Source of the DNA: Pseudomonadota bacterium
Lineage (GTDB): Bacteria; Pseudomonadota; Alphaproteobacteria; Rhizobiales; Hyphomicrobiaceae
Length of the DNA stretch: 64,000 nt
Assembly: GCA_018242295.1 (NCBI GenBank)
Contig: JAFECE010000003.1
Location: 124,001 to 188,000 of the forward strand
Reading direction: 5' to 3'
The notes beneath the pieces were generated by a model. It searched no databases. It was not told the origin of the DNA and worked only from the letters and a program-made list of their open reading frames with translations. This document shows positions 17,864-25,708 of the stretch, piece after piece (position 1 is the stretch's first letter; every line of letters begins with the position of its first letter). The translations under genes and the position numbers were made by a program.

Positions 17864-18220
17864 TCAGCGAAGATATGGGCAGACACGCTCGACGCCACGG
17901 CGATCGATGTAAGTGCCGGTGCGATAGCTGAACTCAGGGAAATCCCGCGCGCAGCGGTCCATGTCGACACGATCGGCGCGATGCTCGGCGACTGCCGACG
18001 CGATAAGTGCGCCACCGATAATGCCGCCGACCAACGCTCCCGGACCCCAACCCCAGCCGCCGCCATGCCAGCCAACGTTGGTCACGGGACCAGCGGCCTT
18101 CGAAATCGCCGCTCCGCCCGCGTTGAACGGTGCTGCATTTGCTTGTCCGGCCGCCACAAAAGTTGCCGTCATGGTCACGGCGACGAGCGACGATGCGATA
18201 AATTTTTTCAGTTTGATCAT
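17864..18220 (-). CDS. BA14K-family secreted protein
   Basis: A 118-residue protein with an N-terminal signal peptide (KKFIASSLVAVTMTATFVAA, cleavage near AQANA-AP). A glycine/tryptophan stretch (GWHGGGWGWGPGALVGGIIG), probably a membrane-associated hairpin or glycine-zipper, is followed by the C-terminal CARDFPEFSYRTGTYIDRRG motif. That ending resembles the BA14K (Brucella antigen 14 kDa lectin-like) motif of Hyphomicrobiales. The start at the ATG at 18220 gives a clean signal peptide; an upstream in-frame ATG at 18412 would bury it. Function is unknown; family members are immunoreactive or lectin-like cell-surface proteins. Confidence 0.7.
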   Translation of the reverse strand: MIKLKKFIASSLVAVTMTATFVAAGQANAAPFNAGGAAISKAAGPVTNVGWHGGGWGWGPGALVGGIIGGALIASAVAEHRADRVDMDRCARDFPEFSYRTGTYIDRRGVERVCPYLR

Positions 18221-18496
18221 TGATGCGTTCCCACCGTAACGATGTTCCTGTCCCACCAAACGCAGCCCACGGAATGATCCGTCGCTATGCCGCGAAACGA
18301 TCACAAGTCTTGCTGAATCATTGAGGAAACATGAGGTGAGTTCGCGACAATTCGAAGGCAGGCATTGGATCAATCGTCGCCGATAAACCGCTCGCGAGAA
18401 CAAGTCCGGCATAGAAAAGCCGGCCGCTCCTGGGGGGAAGGAGCGACCGGCGGATGGCCACCGGTGAGGGTTCCGGCGGCACGGGGGTCTCGAATT

Positions 18497-19621
18497 CTAT
18501 TCCGCAGCGAGACGAATTTTGCGACTGGTCTCTATGCTGTCGAAACCGAGAGACGCCGCAACAGCCTGATGCATGATGCGGCCGTCCTTGACATTCAATC
18601 CTGCTGCGAGATGGGGATCTCTATCAAACGCCGCAAGGCCTCTTTCCGCAAGTTTGATGACGAATGGCAGCGTTGCATTATTGAGGGCCTGCGCCGATGT
18701 AACGGGAACCGCGCCCGGCATGTTCGCAACGCAGTAGTGAATGACGCCGTCGACCTCGAACGTCGGATGGGCATGGGTCGTCGGCTTCGACGTTTCAAAG
18801 CAGCCGCCCTGATCGATCGACACGTCGACGAGAACGGCGCCCTTTTTCATCTCCTTCAACATCGCACGCGTGACGAGCTTCGGGGCACTCGCGCCCGCGA
18901 TCAGCACGGCGCCGATCACGACATCGGCCGCGAGGACTTCGTTCTCGATCATCTCCATTGTCGAGGCGAGCGTGCGGACGCGGCCTTCGAACATTTCATC
19001 GAGCAGACGAAGACGCGGAAGAGAACGGTCGATGATGGAAACTTCGGCACCGAGGCCGGCGGCCATCCGCGCCGCATGCGTTCCAACGACACCGCCGCCG
19101 AGCACGACGACCTTCGCCGGCTTGACGCCCGGAACGCCACCCATCAGGACGCCACGTCCGCCCGTCGGACGACGGAGCGCGACGGCGGCAGCTTCAATCG
19201 AAAGACGGCCAGCGACCTCGCTCATCGGCGCCAGCAGCGGCAGTCCACCTGCGGGGTCCGTCACGGTCTCGTAGGCAATGGCCGAGGCACCCGACTCCAT
19301 CAGGCCAATTGCCTGCGGCGCGTCCGGGGCAAGGTGCAAATAGGTGAATAGGATCTGGTCGGGCTTCAGGCGCTTCCACTCGACGGGCTGCGGCTCCTTA
19401 ACCTTCACGATCATCTGGGCCAAAGCGAACACCTCGTCCGCCGTGGCGACGATCCGGGCGCCGGCTCTCTCATAGATGGCGTCGTCGACGAAAATGCCAG
19501 CGCCAGCGCCAGATTGGACGATGAGATCGTGGCCGCGTGCCGTCAGCTCACGGACGGAGCCCGGGACAAGACCCACGCGAAATTCATCGGGCTTGATTTC
19601 TGTTGGAACGCCGATCCGCAT
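18497..19621 (-). CDS. ald: Alanine dehydrogenase
   Basis: A 374-residue NAD-dependent alanine dehydrogenase that reversibly deaminates L-alanine to pyruvate and ammonia. The N-terminus MRIGVPTEIKPDEFRVG, the lysine-bearing IVKVKEPQP, the nucleotide-binding VVVLGGGVVGTHAARMA and DVSIDQGGCFETSKPTTH are all characteristic. The ATG at 19621 is chosen because the family begins MRIGVP; an upstream start would add 25 residues. It is divergent from an Lrp/AsnC gene with a 140-bp gap, the common arrangement in which that regulator controls ald in response to alanine. It could recycle the alanine produced by the two pyruvate-dependent aminotransferases upstream. Confidence 0.96.
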   Translation of the reverse strand: MRIGVPTEIKPDEFRVGLVPGSVRELTARGHDLIVQSGAGAGIFVDDAIYERAGARIVATADEVFALAQMIVKVKEPQPVEWKRLKPDQILFTYLHLAPDAPQAIGLMESGASAIAYETVTDPAGGLPLLAPMSEVAGRLSIEAAAVALRRPTGGRGVLMGGVPGVKPAKVVVLGGGVVGTHAARMAAGLGAEVSIIDRSLPRLRLLDEMFEGRVRTLASTMEMIENEVLAADVVIGAVLIAGASAPKLVTRAMLKEMKKGAVLVDVSIDQGGCFETSKPTTHAHPTFEVDGVIHYCVANMPGAVPVTSAQALNNATLPFVIKLAERGLAAFDRDPHLAAGLNVKDGRIMHQAVAASLGFDSIETSRKIRLAAE

Positions 19622-19761
19622 CGTTTCGACCCCTCGCCTGCTCCCCGCTTCTCTATGTTGTACGGTTGACACAAGAGACGCGCCGTTACCTAGCAATTCT
19701 GGTTGTCATAGAACCGAAATACAACGAAAATTGCTGCATATTGGCGAGAGGACGCAGAAAA
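19622..19761. promoter_or_regulatory. Divergent ald / lrp control region
   Basis: A 140-bp gap between two divergent genes. It contains nested inverted repeats: GCAATT at 19693-19698 with AATTGC at 19729-19734, and TTGT (19703) with ACAA (19721), centred near 19713. AT-rich symmetric sites of this kind are typical Lrp/AsnC-family targets; the binding is inferred. Confidence 0.45.
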
Positions 19762-20241
19762 ATGGCGGAAATTGCCATAGACGCGCTGGATAAGGCGATT
19801 CTCACCGCCCTTCTCGCCGACGGCCGTCAGAGTCAGGTCGAGCTGGCGCAGCGCGTCCCCCTGTCGCCGACAGCCATCGCCCGCCGCATCCGGGCCCTCG
19901 AGCAATCGGGGGCGATCGCGGGATATGAGGCCAAAATCAATCGCAAGGCGCTTGGCCTCACGATGATGGTCGTCGTGCAGATAAGCCTAGAGAGCCAAAA
20001 CGAAGATCTGCTAGCGGCTTTCGAACGGGCCGCGGCGGCGGCGCCGTCGATCGTGTCCTGCTACATGATGTCGGGCCAGGACGATTATCTGATTACGGTC
20101 TTCGCGCGCGATCTCGCGGATTTCGAGCGGATCCATAAAGAGGAGCTTTCGCGCCTTCCCGGCATCTCGCGACTACATTCGAGCTTCGTGCTCCGCGAGG
20201 TCACAAGCCGATCCCTGCCGGGATCGAGCTTGCTGCGATAG
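19762..20241 (+). CDS. Lrp/AsnC-family transcriptional regulator
   Basis: A 159-residue feast/famine regulator. Residues 5-55 form the winged helix-turn-helix (LDKAILTALLADGRQSQVEL, then LSPTAIARRIRALEQSGAI), and the rest is the RAM effector domain, with SCYMMSGQDDYLITVFA in the expected place. The start at 19762 has GAGAGGA nine bases upstream. Divergence from alanine dehydrogenase suggests it is the alanine-responsive activator of ald, comparable to AldR-type regulators, and possibly autoregulated from the shared gap. Its 3' end abuts the convergent L,D-transpeptidase gene, with only one base between the stops. Confidence 0.92.
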   Translation: MAEIAIDALDKAILTALLADGRQSQVELAQRVPLSPTAIARRIRALEQSGAIAGYEAKINRKALGLTMMVVVQISLESQNEDLLAAFERAAAAAPSIVSCYMMSGQDDYLITVFARDLADFERIHKEELSRLPGISRLHSSFVLREVTSRSLPGSSLLR

Positions 20242-20242
20242 A

Positions 20243-21601
20243 TCAGGGCGCGAGAGCCGCGGCGGCGGATGCGGGCGGCGCATCGTCGGCGTCGCGCTGA
20301 TACGACGTCTGCATCGCGGCGCCGTCGCGACCATAGATATCGGGACGGAATTCGACCGAGCCGTTGGAAGGCTCAGCCCATGCCGTGATGTAGGTGAAGT
20401 ACACCGGTATCGGGCGCGTCAGCTTCAGCTCCATCGGCTGGCCGGTGTTGAGCTGCTGGCGGACACGACCGGGCTGCTCCCAGCCGGGCTCGTAATGTGC
20501 GACCCAATCGGCGAGATCGAAGACATTCTTTACGCGAACGCATCCGGCGCTGAAGGCGCGGCTGCGCTGGTCAAACAGGTTCTTCATTGGCGTGTCGTGC
20601 ATGTAGACGCCGTATTGGTTGGACATGTCTAAGCGCAGCAGGCCAAGAGCGTTCTTTTCGCCTGGGTCCTGTTTGAACTTGTAGTTGGTCGTCTGGGGCG
20701 ACGACCAATCGATCGTATTGCGATCGAGTTCCGGCCCGTTGACGCCGTTGTAGACGCGGATGCCTTCCTCGGCGAGATAGCCCGGCTCTTTGCGAAGCCG
20801 CGGAATGAGATCGAGCGTCGCGACACTCTCCGGAACGCGCCAGAATGGGAAGAAGTTGAGAGCCTTGATCGTGGCTTTCACATCGGGCGTTTCGCGTCCG
20901 GGCCGCCCGACAATTACGCGATGGCGAAGCTGCACTTCGAACTTGTCGACGGCTTCGAGCTGAAACGCCGGAACGTTGACCAGCACGTAGCGCTCTTCGA
21001 CGCCGATCATCAGACCGCGAAGACGGTCGAAGTTCAGCTTGAGCTGCGCGAGACGCTGCTCGGCAGTGATGTTCAGAACCGGATAGACGGACTGCTCGAT
21101 GCGTCCCGTCTCACGGATGCCGTTGCGCTTTTGAAAATGCTTCACGCCATCGGTCAGTTCGGAGTCGAACGACTCGGAGTCGTAATAGGACCCTTTCGCA
21201 GGCATGTCGCCGCTGATCCTGAGGCGCTTCCGCAATATGGGTACGCGCGGATCGTCGTCGCCTTCGCGCAACATGCGGCCCTGCGGAACCACGGGCCAGC
21301 CACCGCTATCGACGATTTTCTGATAGCGCTCGATTGCCGCCGCCATGGCGTTGACCATGACATCACTGCGCCATGGCGTTGCGTCCGGCCGCAGATCGTC
21401 AAGCGAATCGGCTTTCGGAGGCGGCGCATCGGCTGCGCCTCGTCCGTAGCTCGGTCCCTGCAGCTGATCCCAGATGCTGATCTGGGCGTGGCCCGGCGTC
21501 GCGAATTGCGGAAGAATTTGAAGGATCGAAGCAAGCAGCACCAGCGCGGCTGTTCGCAGAACCGAAGCTCCCGACCGTGACGTCAAAATCAAATCCCTCA
21601 T
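20243..21601 (-). CDS. Periplasmic L,D-transpeptidase (YkuD domain)
   Basis: About 452 residues. A signal peptide (ALVLLASILQILPQFATPG, ending HAQ) is followed by a putative peptidoglycan-binding region around residues 120-165 (VPILRKRLRISGD, DGVKHFQKRNGI) and a YkuD catalytic domain. The active site reads YMHDTP, then AFSAGCVRVKNVFDLADW, with the expected His and Cys. Such enzymes make 3-3 cross-links in peptidoglycan or attach proteins to it; the long YcbB-like layout suggests the former. The ATG at 21601 is chosen over one at 21661 because it puts the signal peptide at the N-terminus. A paralogue lies at 30654-31994. Confidence 0.88.
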   Translation of the reverse strand: MRDLILTSRSGASVLRTAALVLLASILQILPQFATPGHAQISIWDQLQGPSYGRGAADAPPPKADSLDDLRPDATPWRSDVMVNAMAAAIERYQKIVDSGGWPVVPQGRMLREGDDDPRVPILRKRLRISGDMPAKGSYYDSESFDSELTDGVKHFQKRNGIRETGRIEQSVYPVLNITAEQRLAQLKLNFDRLRGLMIGVEERYVLVNVPAFQLEAVDKFEVQLRHRVIVGRPGRETPDVKATIKALNFFPFWRVPESVATLDLIPRLRKEPGYLAEEGIRVYNGVNGPELDRNTIDWSSPQTTNYKFKQDPGEKNALGLLRLDMSNQYGVYMHDTPMKNLFDQRSRAFSAGCVRVKNVFDLADWVAHYEPGWEQPGRVRQQLNTGQPMELKLTRPIPVYFTYITAWAEPSNGSVEFRPDIYGRDGAAMQTSYQRDADDAPPASAAAALAP

Positions 21602-21838
21602 CCCGCTTGTCCGGCTTTCCGTAAAACGATGCGTACCAGTTATAAAAATTCCGCGCGGCACGCTTTTGAATTTCGACAGTGTTCATCTATATGGCAGCAT
21701 ACGTGCCTTTTCAGCCACTTAACTGCCATCACGCATATGGCCAAACAGTGACGATCTAGCAAAGCGAACCCGTCGCAGACAGACACCGAAATGCAGGTCT
21801 GTGTTGCGCTCTTGCCGCTCATCATCTGGTGCTCGAGG

Positions 21839-22885
21839 CTACGCGACTGTTCCGTCAAAGTGGTCGTAACCAAACCGCTTTACGTCCAGGGGCGATCCGT
21901 TTGCATCCCGTATTTCGAGCGGCCGCCCTGCTTCAAGGACGCCAATTTGCGCGACTGCGATTCCTGCCATCTCCGCGCCGCATGTGAAGGCTGCCACGGA
22001 GGCTGGCGACACTGCGACAATGAGTTCGTAGTCGTCCCCTCCTGCGAGGACGAGCCGGGCGATACCGGCATCATGGGCGAGCGCCGTTGCAACGGCGGGC
22101 GAAACCGGAACGGTATCCAGCTGGAGAGAAATTCCCGACGGTCCGGCGAGCCGGGCGAGATCTTTCACGAGGCCATCGGAAATGTCGAGCGCGGCCGAGG
22201 CGTGATCTCGAAGGGTTCGGGCGAGCGCCAGACGCGGTCGCGGACGGAGATAGCGGTCTAGCACGAATGCGCGTTCTTCGTTGCTCAGGACCTTATCGAA
22301 GGCCGACGGATCATTGCGGACGGCGAGCCCCAGCGCCGAGTCGCCGATGGTTCCCGTTACGAATACGTGGTCTCCACTCTGGGCGCCCTGACGGCGGACG
22401 AATTTGCCGGCGGGCACCGAGCCCAGCATTGTGATCCCAATCGAAAGCGGACCGGGCGTTCGATCCGTATCGCCACCCAAAAGACGGCAGCCGAAGCTGT
22501 CTTGTGCTTTTTGCAGGCCTTGCGAAAATCTCACCATCCAGTCTCGGGCTGGCGCCTCGGGCAGAGCAAGCGTCAGAATATAGGCGAGCGGCGTCGCGCC
22601 TTTCGCGGCCATGTCGGAAGCGTTGACGGCGAGCGCCTTCCAGGCGACGTCCTCCGGAGCGTCGTTCGGGAAAAAGTGCACGTCGGCAATGATGGGATCG
22701 CTGCTGACGACGAGATCGGTTCCGGCCTCAGGAGAAATCAGTCCCGCGTCATCGCGAAGTCCGAAGGCGCCTGGAACGCCGGCAGCGAGCGGCGCCAAAT
22801 AGGTCTGGATGAGATCGGTTTCGCTTTCGATCCGGCCTGTTGGCCCGTCGGTGGCTTCTCGTCCGTCGGCGTGCGATGGCGGCAT
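21839..22885 (-). CDS. thiL: Thiamine-monophosphate kinase
   Basis: A 348-residue ThiL that phosphorylates thiamine monophosphate to the active diphosphate cofactor. It shows the N-terminal FGLRDDAGLI, the metal-binding SDPIIADVHFFP, WKALAVNASDMAAKGATP, GGDTDRTPGPLSIGITMLG, SAALDISDGLVKDLARLA and the C-terminal LAGGDDYELIVAV, all ThiL landmarks. I start at the ATG at 22885 with GGAAAAG close upstream; a TTG three codons earlier is possible. It is the last gene of the nrdR-rib-nusB cluster, 34 bases after nusB. The nusB-thiL order is common in alphaproteobacteria. Confidence 0.95.
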   Translation of the reverse strand: MPPSHADGREATDGPTGRIESETDLIQTYLAPLAAGVPGAFGLRDDAGLISPEAGTDLVVSSDPIIADVHFFPNDAPEDVAWKALAVNASDMAAKGATPLAYILTLALPEAPARDWMVRFSQGLQKAQDSFGCRLLGGDTDRTPGPLSIGITMLGSVPAGKFVRRQGAQSGDHVFVTGTIGDSALGLAVRNDPSAFDKVLSNEERAFVLDRYLRPRPRLALARTLRDHASAALDISDGLVKDLARLAGPSGISLQLDTVPVSPAVATALAHDAGIARLVLAGGDDYELIVAVSPASVAAFTCGAEMAGIAVAQIGVLEAGRPLEIRDANGSPLDVKRFGYDHFDGTVA

Positions 22886-22919
22886 CTTTTCCAAGCCCAG
22901 CGCTCGCGCGCTTACATCT

Positions 22920-23417
22920 TCAGGATGGCGTTACCCGCCTTACGAATTCGTGGCCTCGAACCCGTCGCGCGATCTTGTCCAGCACGCCGTTCACGACCCG
23001 TGGCTCGTCTTCGGAGAAGAAGACGTGCGCGACGTTGACGTATTCGTTTATGGCGACGCGCGCCGGAACGTCATCACGGTCAAGAAGCTCGGCGACGCCG
23101 CCGCGCAGGATCGCGCGCAGAATGGAATCGACGCGCACGAGACTCCAGCCGGTCGCGAGCTGCTCGTCCACCATCGGATCGATCTCGCGCTGACGGCGCA
23201 GAACCGCCCGCAAAATGTCGGCGAAGAAAACCCGGTCCGCGATCGCCAGGACCTCGTCACGGTTATCGCCTTCAAAACGCTGTTCGATGAATTCGGCGAT
23301 CACGTCATTGACGTCGGTGCCCGCCATGTCCATTTGATAAAGCGCCTGCACGGCCGCAATCCGCGCTGCCGTTCGCGGCGTAATTTCTGCCAGCTTTGAC
23401 TTGCCTTTGGCGGTCAT
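22920..23417 (-). CDS. nusB: Transcription antitermination factor NusB
   Basis: A 165-residue NusB, an RNA-binding partner of NusE (S10) in ribosomal RNA antitermination. The pattern TPRTAARIAAVQALYQMD, DRVFFADILRAV, RVDSILRAILRGGVAELL and VAINEYVNVAHVFF is characteristic, including the helical fold's VINEYV-type motif. The start at 23417 overlaps the ribH stop as ATGA, so translation is probably coupled. Slightly longer than the E. coli protein, as usual in this class. Confidence 0.95.
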   Translation of the reverse strand: MTAKGKSKLAEITPRTAARIAAVQALYQMDMAGTDVNDVIAEFIEQRFEGDNRDEVLAIADRVFFADILRAVLRRQREIDPMVDEQLATGWSLVRVDSILRAILRGGVAELLDRDDVPARVAINEYVNVAHVFFSEDEPRVVNGVLDKIARRVRGHEFVRRVTPS

Positions 23418-23917
23418 GCCGGCGTTCCCCAGAAAGCGCGCTTCGTCTCGATCAATCGCAAGCACGCACGGGCGGCGTCTCCGCCTTTCCCGGCAATACC
23501 ACCTTCAGCTCGCACCAATGCCTGCTCGCGCGTTTCGACGGTGAGAATGGCATTGCCGACCGGAACGTTCTGGCGCACGGCCACATCCATCAGCCAATGG
23601 TTCGCATTGTTGCAGACGATATCATAGTGACCCGTATCTCCGCGAATAACGCAACCGAGAGCGACGGCACCATCGAACGCCGTTCGTCCGGCCTCCCGCG
23701 CCTCTGCCGCTGCGGACAGCACCTGCGGAATTTCGAGCGCGCCCGGAACGGCGATCCGCTCGTAGGTCGCGCCGCGCTTGGTGCACTCGGCAATCGCCCC
23801 TTCGATGAGCAGATCGGCGATGTCGTTATAGAAGCGCGCTTCGATGAGAAGGATGTGCGCGCGAATGGGAGCCGCGCCATTGTCATCCCGCGGGGCTCCT
23901 GGGGCTTTCTGAACCAT
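23414..23917 (-). CDS. ribH: 6,7-dimethyl-8-ribityllumazine synthase
   Basis: A 167-residue lumazine synthase, the penultimate enzyme of riboflavin synthesis, which condenses the ribityl-aminopyrimidine with the four-carbon unit made by RibB. Landmarks are LLIEARFYNDIADLLIEGA, the loop VPGALEIPQ, GCVIRGDTGHYDIVCN with the catalytic histidine, and NAILTVETREQAL. The start at 23917 lies 8 bases past the ribBX stop and gives a family-like N-terminus after a short polar extension. It overlaps nusB by four bases. Confidence 0.95.
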   Translation of the reverse strand: MVQKAPGAPRDDNGAAPIRAHILLIEARFYNDIADLLIEGAIAECTKRGATYERIAVPGALEIPQVLSAAAEAREAGRTAFDGAVALGCVIRGDTGHYDIVCNNANHWLMDVAVRQNVPVGNAILTVETREQALVRAEGGIAGKGGDAARACLRLIETKRAFWGTPA

Positions 23918-23925
23918 GTGTCGAG

Positions 23926-25080
23926 CTACTCGATTTTTCTTGTTCCGGTCACACGCAGCCCGAATGCTTCGAGGCCGACGTAGACGTGTTGCGGCGATGT
24001 CGTGAGAAGCACCATGTCCTTGACGCCAAGATCGGCGAGGATCTGCGAGCCGACGCCGATTTCGACCTGGCGGCGTTCCTTGCTCAGGTCCGCGAGAGCG
24101 CCGGGGGTGTTTCTCCGCGTCACCCAATCAGACACGGATTTGGGGCGCAAGTCACGAATGAGGACGATGACGCCGCGGCCCTCGGCTTCGATGGCACGCA
24201 TTGACTGTTCGACCACGGAACCAGTCTCGCCGTGGCCATTGATGTCGAGCACGTCGTGCAGCACGTTGACGGCGTGGACGCGCACCAGGACGGGTCCGCC
24301 CTTCGCGACATTGCCTTTGACGAGCGCCAGATGCTCGCCGACCTCGACCGTGGTCTCGTAGACGTAGAGATCGAAGTTGCCCGCGCTCGTCGTCTCGACC
24401 GGCGTCTGCGCGACGCGCTTCACGATGCGATCGTTCTTGAAGCGATAGGCGATCAGATCCTCGATGGCGCCGATCTTGAGATTATGAATCTTGGCGAAGC
24501 GGGCAAGATCGGCCATGCGCGCCATCGTGCCGTCTTCGTTCATCACTTCGCAGATGACGGCGGCCGGCGAGAGACCTGCGAGCTTCGCGAGATCGATCGA
24601 TGCTTCGGTATGTCCGGCTCGGACGAGGACGCCGCCATCACGTGCGATGAGCGGGAAAACGTGGCCCGGCGAGACGATGTCGGCCGCGCCCTTCGACGGA
24701 TCGATGGCGGTCGCGATCGTGCGCGCCCTATCGAATGCCGAGATGCCGGTCGAGATGCCTTCGCGCGCTTCGATCGATTGCGTGAAGGCCGTGCGGTTAC
24801 GCGAGCCGTTCGAGCGCACCATGAAATCAAGATTGAGATCCTTGGCGCGCGCCGCGGTCAACGCGAGGCAGATCAATCCGCGGCCATGCTTGGCCATGAA
24901 GTTGATGGCGTCGGGCGTCGCCATTTGCGCCGGGATGATGAGATCGCCTTCGTTTTCGCGATCCTCGGCATCGACGAGAATGACCATGCGGCCGTTCTGC
25001 ATCTCCTCGACGATCTCCTCGATCGGCGAGAGCGCGCTACCGCTGTGAGTGGACTGCAAGTTCGTCGAGCCCGGCATCAT
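23926..25080 (-). CDS. ribB: 3,4-dihydroxy-2-butanone-4-phosphate synthase with degenerate GTP cyclohydrolase II-like domain (RibBX)
   Basis: A 384-residue two-domain protein. Residues 15-215 are a complete RibB: DAEDRENEGDLI, MAKHGRGLICLAL, SGISAFDRA-type GISTGISAFDRA, RDGGVLVRAGHTEASIDLA and CEVMNEDGTMAR. Residues 220-384 align with GTP cyclohydrolase II, but the zinc-cysteine segment of active enzymes is replaced by VRVHAVNVLHDVLDINGHG and there is no GRGIGL motif (here GRGVIVLIRDLR). The first cyclohydrolase step is therefore probably not done by this domain, matching the RibX domain known from other proteobacteria. The ATG at 25080 overlaps the ribE stop. Confidence 0.92.
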   Translation of the reverse strand: MMPGSTNLQSTHSGSALSPIEEIVEEMQNGRMVILVDAEDRENEGDLIIPAQMATPDAINFMAKHGRGLICLALTAARAKDLNLDFMVRSNGSRNRTAFTQSIEAREGISTGISAFDRARTIATAIDPSKGAADIVSPGHVFPLIARDGGVLVRAGHTEASIDLAKLAGLSPAAVICEVMNEDGTMARMADLARFAKIHNLKIGAIEDLIAYRFKNDRIVKRVAQTPVETTSAGNFDLYVYETTVEVGEHLALVKGNVAKGGPVLVRVHAVNVLHDVLDINGHGETGSVVEQSMRAIEAEGRGVIVLIRDLRPKSVSDWVTRRNTPGALADLSKERRQVEIGVGSQILADLGVKDMVLLTTSPQHVYVGLEAFGLRVTGTRKIE

Positions 25081-25670
25081 GGGCGAAACTCCATCAGGCG
25101 CGCGACGTAACGCGCGAACACATCGACTTCCAGATTGACCAGATCGCCGGGGGTTTTCGCGCCCCACGTCGTCACCGTCAAGCTGTGCGGAATGAGATTG
25201 ACGCCAAAACGGGCTTCCGCAACCTCGTTGACGGTGAGCGAGGTGCCGTCCAACGCCACGGACCCCTTGGGGGCTATATAGCGGGAAAGATGCTCGGGCG
25301 CCTCCAAAAGAAAGCGTTTGCTTTCCCCGTCGCTGGTAATGGCAATGATTTTGGCAATGCCGTCGACGTGACCGGAGACGATGTGGCCGCCGAGCTCGTC
25401 GCCGGCCCGCAACGACCGTTCCAAATTGACGCGCCGGCCGGGTTGCCACTTATCGAGCGTGCTTTTGGCCAACGTCTCGTTCGAAACGTCAACGGTAAAT
25501 TCGGCGCCATCGGCAAGCGGCTTGATTGCCGTCGCCGTCAGACATACGCCGTCGCAGCAGATCGAAAGCCCGGTTTCTTCCGGCTTGAGCCTATAGGCCG
25601 TTTTCAAAGTAAAACCGCCCGGCGATCTGGCGATCACTTCGCCGACATCGGTAATCAACCCGGTAAACAT
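25077..25670 (-). CDS. ribE: Riboflavin synthase, alpha subunit
   Basis: A 197-residue riboflavin synthase that dismutates two lumazines to riboflavin. It starts MFTGLITDVGEV, as the family does, and contains two similar lumazine-binding repeats: ICCDGVCLTATAI with VNLERSLRAGDELGGHIVSG in the first, and VALDGTSLTVNEV in the second. The ATG at 25670 is fixed by the invariant MFTGL. It follows ribD by 38 bases and overlaps ribBX by ATGA, so it lies inside the riboflavin operon. Some annotations call this gene ribC. Confidence 0.95.
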   Translation of the reverse strand: MFTGLITDVGEVIARSPGGFTLKTAYRLKPEETGLSICCDGVCLTATAIKPLADGAEFTVDVSNETLAKSTLDKWQPGRRVNLERSLRAGDELGGHIVSGHVDGIAKIIAITSDGESKRFLLEAPEHLSRYIAPKGSVALDGTSLTVNEVAEARFGVNLIPHSLTVTTWGAKTPGDLVNLEVDVFARYVARLMEFRP

Positions 25671-25708
25671 CTGATCAGCGTCCTTCCTTGTCCGCTTGGC
25701 CTTGTCCG

